DNA of 40,495 nt, from the NCBI GenBank assembly GCA_964495615.1, contig CAZBVX010000002.1, positions 1 to 40,495 on the forward strand, in the 5' to 3' direction. The notes under the pieces were generated by a model. That model had not been told where the DNA came from, ran no database searches, and worked only from the letters and a program-made list of their open reading frames with translations. A program made the position numbers and the translations under genes. This document shows positions 8,752 through 16,133 of the stretch, in pieces; the first letter of the stretch is position 1, and every line of letters starts with the position of its first letter. This DNA comes from CAINDR01 sp964495615 (GTDB lineage Bacteria; Patescibacteriota; Patescibacteriia; Patescibacteriales; UBA12465).

Positions 8752-9435
8752 TTATTTTTTTTTCAAAAAACAGAAAGCCAAAAATAACAACTCTAATTGA
8801 TTAATAATATGAGACAAGAAAAAAGCTTCATCTTGATTTTTGATTTTTTCTGGCAGGACACAAATGGCTTTGATTTTTAAATTTTCCTGATTAGACTTTA
8901 CTACTGAAAAATTTTGATTATTTTTTCCTTCAAATAATAGATCATTATCAAACTTTGCCAATTTGATTTCCTTTCCCCCTCTCACCAAAGAAGAATAATG
9001 AATAGTTTTTTTGGTTTTAACATCCACAATTTTAACAATCACCCAGTCGGTATTGATAATCGAAAGAATTTTTTCAGCCAGGCCGGACATTAATCTGGAA
9101 AATTCCTTTCTGTTTGATGGATATTTTTTAAAACTAAACAAATTTTTTCTCAATTCTTCTAACTGCAAATTTACGGTGCCAATATATTTGAAGGAATCCA
9201 ATAAACGCTCCTCCAGGTCTCCTTGATATTTCTTTCTTTTTTTGGTTTGCTGGAAATAGAAAAAATGGGTCAAATAAATAAAAACCATCAAGCCAAAAAT
9301 AGTTCCTGCTTGTAAAAATTTTCCCCGTTGATCGTTGAGGTCCAAAATCATCAAAAAAGGGGTGGCAATAATCAAAATAGTGCAGACCAGAATCAGGGAA
9401 ACAAAAATTGTTTTTAGTATTTTCTTTCTTTTCAT
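8752..9435 (-). CDS. Membrane protein with cytosolic GAF-like domain, function unknown
   Basis: Two membrane segments occupy about residues 8-31 and 43-61, joined by a short loop. A basic and then coiled stretch (about 65-110) leads into a C-terminal region of about 115 residues whose predicted strand-helix order (IINTDWVIVKIVDVKTKKTIHYSSLV) resembles a GAF sensor domain. No histidine kinase, GGDEF or other output domain follows, so it looks like a sensor half without its effector, or a structural membrane protein. It is the last gene of the flavoprotein-phosphorylase-YibE/F unit, 14 bases after the YibE/F gene. I do not recognise a named family. Confidence 0.7.
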   Translation of the reverse strand: MKRKKILKTIFVSLILVCTILIIATPFLMILDLNDQRGKFLQAGTIFGLMVFIYLTHFFYFQQTKKRKKYQGDLEERLLDSFKYIGTVNLQLEELRKNLFSFKKYPSNRKEFSRLMSGLAEKILSIINTDWVIVKIVDVKTKKTIHYSSLVRGGKEIKLAKFDNDLLFEGKNNQNFSVVKSNQENLKIKAICVLPEKIKNQDEAFFLSHIINQLELLFLAFCFLKKK

Positions 9436-9449
9436 ATTTCTTATTTTAA

Positions 9450-10580
9450 TTATCCTTTATTTTTCTTGGCCTGTCCATATTGGACGGCGATTAACGTAGA
9501 AATTGGCATAGAAAAACACAAACCAATTACTCCTACCAGAGTTCTAACAATTTCAGTGGCTATTTCTTCGTTATTTATTACTTGAGCAAAGGTAACAAAA
9601 GGCTCTTGATTAAGATTAAACAACAGAATAAGAGGTAGGGAGGCGCCAACATAAGCTAGAAACAAAGTATTAATTACCGCCCCCAGGTGTGATCGGCCAA
9701 TTTGTGTTGCCATGGCAAAAATTTTTGCCTTGGAAAGATTGGCGTTTGCTTCTCTGATTTGTTTTACTGCCTCAACTTGAGCAATCACAATATCATCTAA
9801 TACACCCAAGGTACCAATAATAATTGCTGCTAACAATAAGTTATGAAAATTAATAGCCTGTTTGGAAGCATTAATCAAAAAAGTAACTTCTTCTTGTGAG
9901 GCTCCGGAAAGATGAGACCAGTCACAAAAAATATAAGCCAAAATCGCTGTAAATAACAAAGAAGCTCCGATTGCCAAAATAGAAATATGAGATTTTCTAT
10001 TCCACCCTTCTGTTAAATAAACCAAAACTATCAAAACCAAGAAAGAAATAAAAAAGCCAACTGTTAACGGATCATATCCGGCAAAAACCAAGGGGACCAA
10101 AACCTTCATAATCAAGAAAAAACTAACCGTCAAAGAAATAAGCGCTCTGATTCCCATTTTTCCACCAACAATCAAAACCGAAATTACAAAGACCACCAAC
10201 AACCAAAATAAACTATTGTTACGAACAAAGTCTGTAACATAAAAAATATTATTTCCCTCAGCATCCTGACTGCGAGCCAAAAGAACCCTGTCGCCAACCT
10301 GATAAACATTACTAGCAATTACATCCAAATTAGAAATTCCATTGTAAATAATTCTTTGACCCTTTAATTCTCCCTCCAAAACTCCTACTTCCAAGTCTTG
10401 TTGTTTGATTATTGAGCCATTTTCCCTAACTGATTCTTGTTCTTTTAGAATTTGCAAGACTTCCGCCTGAAACATTACAGCGCTGCCAGATTTTTTTTCT
10501 GTTTCTGCTCCTACTATCCCAGCCCCAGGAAAGAAAAATAACAAAGAAAGAATAAAAATGAGAAAAATTTTACTTTTCAT
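9450..10580 (-). CDS. YibE/F family membrane protein
   Basis: A signal peptide or first membrane helix (residues 1-25) is followed by an extracytoplasmic beta-rich domain of about 100 residues, then seven or so membrane helices. The sequence WLLVVFVISVLIVGGKMGIRALISL and the later LAAIIIGTLGVLDDIVIAQ and FAMATQIGRSHLGAVINTLFLAYVGASLPL are characteristic of YibE/F proteins. The family's role is not settled; it is found in Firmicutes and Patescibacteria. The start overlaps the end of the upstream phosphorylase gene by 11 bases, implying coupled translation. Confidence 0.88.
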   Translation of the reverse strand: MKSKIFLIFILSLLFFFPGAGIVGAETEKKSGSAVMFQAEVLQILKEQESVRENGSIIKQQDLEVGVLEGELKGQRIIYNGISNLDVIASNVYQVGDRVLLARSQDAEGNNIFYVTDFVRNNSLFWLLVVFVISVLIVGGKMGIRALISLTVSFFLIMKVLVPLVFAGYDPLTVGFFISFLVLIVLVYLTEGWNRKSHISILAIGASLLFTAILAYIFCDWSHLSGASQEEVTFLINASKQAINFHNLLLAAIIIGTLGVLDDIVIAQVEAVKQIREANANLSKAKIFAMATQIGRSHLGAVINTLFLAYVGASLPLILLFNLNQEPFVTFAQVINNEEIATEIVRTLVGVIGLCFSMPISTLIAVQYGQAKKNKG

Positions 10581-12213
10581 AAGCTAATTTTTTATATTCA
10601 GTAATCATTCGTTCACTGCTAAATTTGTAAGCGTTGTTTTTGATGGTGTTGGCCATAATTTTTCGCCACCTTTTTTGATCATGATAAAAAATAGGTAAAA
10701 TTTCTCTTTCTAAATTATCCAACAAACTTTTATGATCTGAGAGATTTTTTGGAGATTTAATTGTCCAGCCGGTTTTCCCCATTAAATACCCTTCCGGCCA
10801 CCAGCCGTCGAGGGTACTTAATTGCGGAACTCCGTTAGCAGCGGCTTTCATTCCGCTTGTCGCTGAAGCTTCGTTCGGCGGCAAAGGATTATTCAGCCAT
10901 AAATCTGCACCGGAAACCAAAAGTTTGGCGATTGGAATATTGTAATTTTCCAAAAAAACAATTTTTATTTCATTTCGATATTTTTTGCTAATTGCCAAAA
11001 CTCTTGCAATTGTTTCTTTGCCAATAGAATCTTTTGGATGAGCCTTGCCGGCAAAAACTATTTGTATTGGTCCATTTTTTTTATGAATTTTTAACAAGCG
11101 GCGCAAATCTTTAAAAATCAAATCTAGTCTTTTATAGGCAACAAATCTTCTCGCAATTACGATTGTGAAAAAATCTTGCGGCAAAAATTCTCCACTTTCC
11201 CTGAGAATCATTTCCAGCATTTTTTTCTTGGCTTTCTGGTGAGCACGCCAAACTTCATCTTCGTTTAGAGTTTTTTTTGTTAATAATTTATTATTAGTTT
11301 CCCAGCCAGAAAATTCCTGATTGTAAATTTTCTTAAAAGAAGAAAAAACCCAAAAATTAAGATTTATCCCATTAGAGATGGCTTTTATTCTCGGCTCAAA
11401 GAAAATTTTTCGAGAAACCACAGCATGTTTTTTGGAAACACCATTAATAAAACCACTAAAATGCATAGCCATTTTCCCCATATTTAAACTACCGTGATCT
11501 AAAATTTCTTGCAAAAAGAAGGGGAAGTCCAAAAAATTTTTTTTCACTTCTGAAACTGAAAAAATATCATTAGCGGCTTTGATTGGGCTGTGAGTAGTAA
11601 AAATACATTGTTTTTTTAATTCTTTTAATTTTATTTCTGGATTTTTTAAAAATAATTCCACAAAAGCAAAAGCACCATGACCTTCATTAATGTGATACTT
11701 GTCCGGATTAATTTTCAGAGCCTCCAAAAATCTTACTCCGCCACGTCCCAAAATAATTTCTTGCTGCAAACGTGTGTTATGATTTGCTTCATAAAGATAA
11801 TGACAAAGCTGGCGATATTTTTTCTTGTTTTCTGGAAAATTAGTGTCCAAAAAATAAACCGGGATTTTGAAACCAGAAAATCCTTTCACAAAATACCTCC
11901 AAGCACCAACTAAAACCTCATCTGAGCCGATTTTTATTTTTATTTTTTTATTTATTTTTTTTAAAATACTTAAATCGTTTTCCTTATACTGTTCATTTTG
12001 TTTTCCTTGTCTAATTATCTGCTTAAAATAACCAAAACGATTTAAAAGACTGACCCCAACCATTGGAATTTTTTGATCAGCTGCCGAACGGATTAAATCT
12101 CCAGCCAAAATTCCCAATCCGCCCGCATAATTGTTTAATTTTTCATCAACAGCTATTTCCATGCTGAAATAAGCTATTAATTTTTCTTTTTTCTTAATCA
12201 TTATTTTATCCAT
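10570..12213 (-). CDS. Alpha-glucan (glycogen/starch) phosphorylase, short GT35 form
   Basis: This PLP enzyme releases glucose 1-phosphate from alpha-1,4-glucans. Visible signatures are the N-terminal AYFSMEIAVDEKLNNYAGGLGILAGD, HINEGHGAFAFVEL, the phosphate-site region FTIVIARRFVAYKRLDLIF, and the cofactor lysine K456 in TSGMKAAANGVPQLSTLDGWW. At 547 aa it belongs to the short phosphorylase group rather than the 800-aa GlgP/MalP group, and may act on short maltodextrins. The start ATG overlaps the flavoprotein stop by 8 bases and the gene end overlaps YibE/F by 11. No glycogen synthase or branching enzyme is in the window. An alternative ATG lies four codons in. Confidence 0.92.
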   Translation of the reverse strand: MDKIMIKKKEKLIAYFSMEIAVDEKLNNYAGGLGILAGDLIRSAADQKIPMVGVSLLNRFGYFKQIIRQGKQNEQYKENDLSILKKINKKIKIKIGSDEVLVGAWRYFVKGFSGFKIPVYFLDTNFPENKKKYRQLCHYLYEANHNTRLQQEIILGRGGVRFLEALKINPDKYHINEGHGAFAFVELFLKNPEIKLKELKKQCIFTTHSPIKAANDIFSVSEVKKNFLDFPFFLQEILDHGSLNMGKMAMHFSGFINGVSKKHAVVSRKIFFEPRIKAISNGINLNFWVFSSFKKIYNQEFSGWETNNKLLTKKTLNEDEVWRAHQKAKKKMLEMILRESGEFLPQDFFTIVIARRFVAYKRLDLIFKDLRRLLKIHKKNGPIQIVFAGKAHPKDSIGKETIARVLAISKKYRNEIKIVFLENYNIPIAKLLVSGADLWLNNPLPPNEASATSGMKAAANGVPQLSTLDGWWPEGYLMGKTGWTIKSPKNLSDHKSLLDNLEREILPIFYHDQKRWRKIMANTIKNNAYKFSSERMITEYKKLAYEK

Positions 12214-13444
12214 TAATTATTAGTGCACTTTCTCCGGCTAATCTGCCGGTACTCCAGCAAGATTGCAAATTAAAACCGCCTGTTGGACCATCCAAATCTA
12301 GTACTTCCCCAGCTACTAATAAATTTTTTATTAATTTGGAGTTCATAGTTTTTGGATTGACCTCCTTCAAATCCAAACCGCCGGTAGTTAGCATTGCCTT
12401 GTCGTAACCAGCAATTTTAATTATTTTAAAACTTAAATTTTTAATTACGGCACAAATTTTTTTTCTTTCAAATTTATTAATCTGATTAATTTTAACAGTT
12501 AAATCTATTTCTGCAATTTCTAAAATTTTTTCTGCAAGCCTGGCTGAAAAAATTTCTCCTAAAACATTTTTTATTTGTTTATTCTGTTGAAGATTAAATT
12601 TTTTTTGCCAGTACTGATCAAGTTCGGATAATTTTTTTTCCGGCATTAGATCGATTATTAATTCTACTTCTGGTAAATTTTTTGCTGCTGCTGCACTGAG
12701 AGCAAAAATAGCTGGACCGCTCAAACCGTTAGCGGTAAAAATTGCCTCACCTTTCTTTTTATTTAATATATTACCATCTTTTTTTAAAATAAACTCTGCA
12801 TCCACCAAACTAAGACCCTCCAATTCTTTGACAAATTTTTCCTGAACTATAATCGGCGTTAAGGCCGGATGGGTTTTGATAATTTTGTGTCCCAAAGTTT
12901 TTAACCAACCACAAGCATCACCGGTTGAACCAGTTGCCGGGTAAGATAAGCCGCCAGTGGCAATTAAATAATTTTTTGCCGAAAATTCTCGACCGTCAAC
13001 AAGGGAAATTTTTGAAATTATTTGATTTTTTTCCGTTATTTTTTTAACACTAGCTTCAAAAATAATTTTTACCTTGTTTTCTTTTAAGTATCCGGTTAGC
13101 ACCTTTAAAACATCAGCTGATTTGTCGCTTCTTGGAAAAACACGATTATTTTTTTCAATCTTTGTTTCTAGTCCTCGCTCATTAAAAAAATTAATCACCT
13201 CCTCTGGGCCAAATTTCGAAAAAGCAGAAAATAAAAATTTTCCGTTTTCACCAAAAGAATTGATTAATTCTCTAGTTGGGATATTGTTAGTGAAATTACA
13301 GCGGCCATTTCCAGTAATTAATAATTTTATTCCCAAATTTTTGTTTTTTTCCAACAGCAAAACCTGAGCGCCAAGTTCTGCCGCTCTTCCTGCAGCCATC
13401 ATTCCTGCTGGGCCGCCACCGATAACAATTAAATCGTAAAACAT
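12206..13444 (-). CDS. NAD(P)/FAD-dependent oxidoreductase, HI0933/YhiN family
   Basis: The FAD-binding fold starts with DLIVIGGGPAGMMAAGRAAELG (GGGPAG at 9-14) and an acidic LLEKN at the end of strand 2. The family signatures follow: LLITGNGRCNFTN at about 41-53, the ATGGLSYPATGSTGDG-like ATGGLSYPATGSTGDA, and the C-terminal GGFNLQSCWSTGRLAG. Length 412 aa is normal for the HI0933/YhiN family of flavoproteins, whose substrate is not established. It is the promoter-proximal gene of the unit that continues with phosphorylase and YibE/F. The upstream sequence has no clear ribosome binding site. Confidence 0.9.
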   Translation of the reverse strand: MFYDLIVIGGGPAGMMAAGRAAELGAQVLLLEKNKNLGIKLLITGNGRCNFTNNIPTRELINSFGENGKFLFSAFSKFGPEEVINFFNERGLETKIEKNNRVFPRSDKSADVLKVLTGYLKENKVKIIFEASVKKITEKNQIISKISLVDGREFSAKNYLIATGGLSYPATGSTGDACGWLKTLGHKIIKTHPALTPIIVQEKFVKELEGLSLVDAEFILKKDGNILNKKKGEAIFTANGLSGPAIFALSAAAAKNLPEVELIIDLMPEKKLSELDQYWQKKFNLQQNKQIKNVLGEIFSARLAEKILEIAEIDLTVKINQINKFERKKICAVIKNLSFKIIKIAGYDKAMLTTGGLDLKEVNPKTMNSKLIKNLLVAGEVLDLDGPTGGFNLQSCWSTGRLAGESALIING

Positions 13445-13492
13445 ATTTTTATTATCTCATTTATTTTTAAAAGGGGGAATACAAACAAAAAA

Positions 13493-13514
13493 AGAGCCGT
13501 AATTAAACGACTCT
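13493..13514 (-). terminator. Intrinsic terminator of the small membrane protein gene
   Basis: On the minus strand AGAGTCGT and ACGGCTCT form an 8-bp stem with one G-U pair and a 6-base loop, followed directly by seven T. The G-U pairing works only on the minus strand, which fixes the direction: it ends the gene at 13549. Confidence 0.85.
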
Positions 13515-13548
13515 AGCTTTTTAATAATTTTTTAACACGGGTTCTTAA

Positions 13549-13821
13549 TTAAAACCAAGGATAGTTATTTGAATTAAAAAAATAATTATCTTCTTGTTTT
13601 TGGCTGGAATCCGGATCTTTTTTTTCCTTATCTTTTTCATCTTCTTCAATAACATAGAGTAGGGCAGCATAAATAAGGGCAAAAACTGCTATTCCGAGAC
13701 AAATTGTTGCTGGCAGAAGAAAGGAGTCTTCTTTTAGCAAGAAGCACGAAATAGAACAAACGGTAGCAATAATTGTAATAATTGTTGCTATTTTCCAATA
13801 ATTTTTTTCAAATATTTTCAT
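13549..13821 (-). CDS. Small two-helix membrane protein, unknown function
   Basis: The protein starts at ATG 13821 (90 aa). A GTG eight codons upstream also opens the frame, but the ATG is preceded by a GGAG about 11 bases away and gives a normal N-terminus, MKIFEKNYWK. Two hydrophobic segments (about residues 12-29 and 36-59) are followed by a charged, acidic and basic tail rich in Asp, Lys and Gln. No family is recognised. The gene has its own promoter (TTGACA, 17 bases, TAATAT) and a terminator, so it is a monocistronic unit between the GT2 gene and the flavoprotein operon. It could be an envelope or stress-related protein; the sequence does not say. Confidence 0.72.
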   Translation of the reverse strand: MKIFEKNYWKIATIITIIATVCSISCFLLKEDSFLLPATICLGIAVFALIYAALLYVIEEDEKDKEKKDPDSSQKQEDNYFFNSNNYPWF

Positions 13822-13889
13822 TTTTTTCGAGCTCCGTAACGCCACGGAACAACGGTTTTATTTGGTTTTTAAAGAAATTTTCTATAATT

Positions 13890-13918
13890 ATATTAATATA
13901 AATTTATTATTTTGTCAA
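13890..13918 (-). promoter_or_regulatory. Sigma-70-type promoter for the small membrane protein gene
   Basis: On the minus strand TTGACA (13918-13913) and TAATAT (13895-13890) are separated by exactly 17 bases, directly after the terminator of the upstream GT2 gene and about 70 bases before the ATG. Confidence 0.75.
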
Positions 13919-13924
13919 AATAAA

Positions 13925-13945
13925 GAGGTCTATTAATTAGACCTC
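13925..13945 (-). terminator. Intrinsic terminator overlapping the GT2 stop codon
   Basis: A perfect 8-bp stem GAGGTCTA / TAGACCTC with a 5-base loop overlaps the stop codon of the glycosyltransferase gene. On the minus strand it is followed by a T-rich tract that also contains the next promoter's -35 element. Confidence 0.82.
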
Positions 13946-14729
13946 ATTTTTTTGTTTTTAAACCCCACTTAAAGAAGTATTTCATCCAAGAACAAATATG
14001 GCTCCTCTGAACACTTTTGCGAGTTATTAAGTGCTTCATTTCAGCTTGAGGATAATAAACAACCCTAAAGCCATGACTCCAAGACTCTCGACAGATATCG
14101 GTGTCCTCGAAGTATAAAAAGTAACGCTTATCAAATTTTGGCTCAAAAAACTTCTGACCAAAAACTATTTTTCTTTTAAACATCAAAGAGGCACCGCACA
14201 ACCAATCAACTTCTTTAATGGTGCTGTGATCAAAATTCTTCATTTGATATTTTTCAAGAGTAGAAACAAATATTTTTTTCAAAAAAGTACGGCGCAAAAT
14301 TGGCGTATATACTTTTGGAAAAAAATAACAAGAATACATTAGGGAATCGGTTTTACTAATTAGCTTTGGACCAATAATACCAATCTCGGGACTGCTCTTT
14401 AGATAAAAAAATAAATCTTCAATTGCTCTGTTTAATACTACAATATCCGGGTTAAGCACTAAAATATATTCGCCTAAAGAATGTTTAATCCCGATATTGT
14501 TTCCTTTCCCCATGCCAAGATTTTTTTGATTAAAAATAAATTTAATATTATTACCAAATAAATTTAACTCATTTTTATTAAAACTATCTTGACCAAAACT
14601 GTTTTCAACAATAATAATTTCGTAACTAAATTTATAATCCTTAATTTTTAAAATTGAGGCTAGACAATCTTTTACTTTGTCTTTTGTTTGATAATTGACA
14701 ATTATTATTGAAAGGTCTATTGACTTCAT
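13944..14729 (-). CDS. Glycosyltransferase family 2 (WbbL/rhamnosyltransferase-like)
   Basis: A GT-A fold sugar transferase for surface polysaccharide or glycolipid. The N-terminus DLSIIIVNYQTKDKVKDCLASI (5-26) and the NLGMGKGNNIGI segment are typical of the WbbL-like group. The acidic metal/nucleotide motif is LNPDIVV, and the later GASLMFKRKIV, FFEPKFD and FLYFEDTDICRE segments complete the acceptor side. At 261 aa it lacks extra C-terminal domains and has no membrane helix. An AGGAG sits 8 bases before the ATG, one of few clear Shine-Dalgarno sites in this window. It is flanked by its own promoter and terminator, so it is a single-gene unit. The sugar donor is unknown. Confidence 0.9.
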   Translation of the reverse strand: MKSIDLSIIIVNYQTKDKVKDCLASILKIKDYKFSYEIIIVENSFGQDSFNKNELNLFGNNIKFIFNQKNLGMGKGNNIGIKHSLGEYILVLNPDIVVLNRAIEDLFFYLKSSPEIGIIGPKLISKTDSLMYSCYFFPKVYTPILRRTFLKKIFVSTLEKYQMKNFDHSTIKEVDWLCGASLMFKRKIVFGQKFFEPKFDKRYFLYFEDTDICRESWSHGFRVVYYPQAEMKHLITRKSVQRSHICSWMKYFFKWGLKTKK

Positions 14730-14777
14730 TGCATAATCTCCTGTTTTTAAATTAATATTTTAATGAACTATTTTTTT

Positions 14778-14806
14778 ATTATGCTATATTTATTACATTT
14801 TGTCAA
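14778..14806 (-). promoter_or_regulatory. Sigma-70-type promoter for the GT2 gene
   Basis: On the minus strand TTGACA (14806-14801) and CATAAT (14783-14778) are spaced by 17 bases, about 50 bases upstream of the glycosyltransferase ATG. Confidence 0.7.
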
Positions 14807-14831
14807 CCAATAACTATTACAAATCAAAAAT

Positions 14832-14863
14832 AAAAGTAACTTCCAATTTTGGAAATTACTTTT
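14832..14863 (-). terminator. Terminator of the tRNA-Arg/peptide/tRNA-His unit
   Basis: Two 15-base arms (14832-14846, 14849-14863) pair with one G-U on the minus strand. The hairpin starts 4 bases after the encoded CCA of tRNA-His and is followed by a T-rich stretch. Confidence 0.8.
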
Positions 14864-14866
14864 GAA

Positions 14867-14941
14867 TGGGGTGCCCAGAGAGAATTGAACTCTCGATAAC
14901 AGGACCACAACCTGCTGTGTTACCACTACACCATGGGCACC
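14867..14941 (-). tRNA. tRNA-His (GTG anticodon)
   Basis: The cloverleaf folds with a 7-bp acceptor GTGCCCA / TGGGCAC and anticodon GTG in loop TTGTGGT. The extra G-1 (base 14941) pairs with discriminator C73 (14870), the hallmark of bacterial tRNA-His, and CCA is encoded (14869-14867). The T-arm is TTCAATT-containing and regular. It is the distal gene of a unit with tRNA-Arg(TCT) and a small Cys/His-rich peptide. Confidence 0.96.
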
Positions 14942-14967
14942 ATTATTTTAATCAACCGAAATATTAG

Positions 14968-15090
14968 TTATTCACGATCGCCCTCTTCATTAAATTCTTC
15001 ATCTTCGCCGCCACAATGATGATGACAGTGTGCACAATCGCAAGAATCTTCTAATTCTTCAACCTCTAATTCATTAGTATTTTCATTCAT
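14968..15090 (-). CDS. 40-aa acidic Cys/His-rich peptide encoded between two tRNA genes
   Basis: The frame starts at ATG 15088-15090 and ends with TAA at 14968-14970, giving 40 residues. The N-terminal part is acidic (MNENTNELEVEELED), the middle is a dense metal-ligand cluster with the order C-D-C-A-H-C-H-H-H-C (residues 17-27), and the tail is again acidic. Four Cys and four His in eleven residues suggest zinc, copper or iron binding, but no named metallothionein or zinc-ribbon pattern fits. No Shine-Dalgarno is visible. It lies between tRNA-Arg and tRNA-His on the same strand, apparently in the same transcript. The strongly biased composition argues against a chance frame, but conservation is untested. 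Confidence 0.62.
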   Translation of the reverse strand: MNENTNELEVEELEDSCDCAHCHHHCGGEDEEFNEEGDRE

Positions 15091-15116
15091 AAATTTAAAA
15101 TTAATTTATAATAAAG

Positions 15117-15188
15117 TACGCCCAGGGGGAATCGAACCCTCATAACCAGCTTAGAAGGCTGGTGTTCTATCCATTGAACTATGGGCGC
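15117..15188 (-). tRNA. tRNA-Arg (TCT anticodon)
   Basis: A regular cloverleaf with acceptor GCGCCCA, anticodon loop CTTCTAA (anticodon TCT), and T-loop TTCGATT. The acceptor ends in a G1-U72 wobble pair, the discriminator is A73, and CCA is not encoded (CTT follows). It is the first gene of the unit driven by the promoter at 15215-15243. Confidence 0.95.
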
Positions 15189-15214
15189 ATTTTTTCACCT
15201 CACGGGCAATTTTG

Positions 15215-15243
15215 ATATTACACAATCTGCTTTATTTAGTCAA
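15215..15243 (-). promoter_or_regulatory. Promoter of the tRNA-Arg/peptide/tRNA-His unit
   Basis: On the minus strand TTGACT (15243-15238) and TAATAT (15220-15215) are separated by 17 bases and lie 27 bases upstream of the tRNA-Arg 5' end. The -35 touches the end of the SpoU methylase gene. Confidence 0.75.
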
Positions 15244-16029
15244 TTATAGCTTACCCCTTTGTCTTAGGGCTTCAAAAAGTATTAAGGCAGCGCTAACCGA
15301 AACATTCAAAGAGTCCATTGGCTTCATCATTGGAATTTTTATTAACTCATCGGCTACTTTTTGCCAGTCATTACTCAAACCATCCGCTTCGGCACCAAAA
15401 ACAAAAGCACTTGGTCCGGAATAATCACTTTTGATGTATGATTTTTTGGCCAGCAAACTAGTCGCAAAAGTTTTGATTTGGTTTTTTTTCAAAAATACTA
15501 AGGTTTCTTCAAAAGAAGCTTCCACAACCGGAATCGAAAAAACAAAACCTTGACTAGCCCGAATCACGTTTGGATTATAAATATCTGTTTGCTGATTGTT
15601 CAAAATAAGGCCATCCACACCACTAGCTTGTGCTGTTCTTAAAATTGCGCCGAGATTTCCCGGTTTTTCCACCGCTTCTAATATTAAAAATAGGGAATTT
15701 TTTGATGTTTTTAGATCTTTTAGGGTTTTTTTCTCGGTTTTTGCTAGTGCAATCACCCCATCTGGCGAATCTTTATAACAAGCCTTCAAAAAAGCATCAT
15801 AGCTAACTTTTGTTAATTGTTGGCAAAAATCTTCCAACTCTTGAAAGTTATTAACAAGTTGTTCACAATAGAATATTTGTTCAATTTTTACCTTATTTTT
15901 CAAAGCCTCCTTGATTTCTCGTGCCCCATCAATCAAAAACAAACCTTCCTCTTTGCGTTTAGAACTCTTATTTCTTAGAGCAGTGAGTAATTTTATTTTT
16001 GGATTTGTGGTGCTGATAATGTTTTCCAT
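15244..16029 (-). CDS. TrmH/SpoU family RNA 2'-O-methyltransferase
   Basis: This SPOUT (knotted) methyltransferase modifies ribose in rRNA or tRNA. An N-terminal RNA-binding region (ISTTNPKIKLLTALRNKSSKRKEEGLFLIDGAREIKEAL) resembles the substrate-binding domain of RlmB/TsnR-like proteins. The catalytic part has motif 1 LEAVEKPGNLGAILRTAQASGVDGLIL with the conserved N and R, motif 2 FVFGAEADGLS, and motif 3 IPMMKPMDSLNVSVSAALILFEALRQ. At 261 aa it is normal for 23S rRNA methyltransferase-type members. The RNA target is unknown. It diverges from the class A PBP gene across a 104-base gap carrying an inverted repeat. Confidence 0.92.
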   Translation of the reverse strand: MENIISTTNPKIKLLTALRNKSSKRKEEGLFLIDGAREIKEALKNKVKIEQIFYCEQLVNNFQELEDFCQQLTKVSYDAFLKACYKDSPDGVIALAKTEKKTLKDLKTSKNSLFLILEAVEKPGNLGAILRTAQASGVDGLILNNQQTDIYNPNVIRASQGFVFSIPVVEASFEETLVFLKKNQIKTFATSLLAKKSYIKSDYSGPSAFVFGAEADGLSNDWQKVADELIKIPMMKPMDSLNVSVSAALILFEALRQRGKL

Positions 16030-16056
16030 AAGCTTTATTATAACGATTAATTTGAG

Positions 16057-16082
16057 AATTTACAAAAAATTATTTGTAAATT
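16057..16082. promoter_or_regulatory. Inverted repeat between the SpoU methylase and PBP genes
   Basis: AATTTACAAA and TTTGTAAATT form perfect 10-bp arms around a 6-base spacer. The right arm overlaps the first bases of the PBP promoter -35, and the element lies between two divergent genes, as expected of an operator for a dimeric regulator. Confidence 0.45.
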
Positions 16083-16109
16083 CACATAAAAACCATTCTG
16101 ATATATAAT
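16081..16109 (+). promoter_or_regulatory. Promoter of the class A PBP gene
   Basis: TTCACA (16081-16086) and a perfect TATAAT (16104-16109) with a 17-base spacer, 24 bases upstream of the ATG at 16134. Confidence 0.75.
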
Positions 16110-16133
16110 AAAGTTGAATTAAAAGAAAAATAT

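Noticed and set aside
13822..13845. GTG start for the small membrane protein
   Set aside because: The added residues are not typical, and the ATG at 13821 has a GGAG at usable distance.
562..14729. UGA recoded to glycine as in some Patescibacteria
   Set aside because: TGA ends recQ and the GT2 gene in proper places, and no long gene needs an in-frame TGA.
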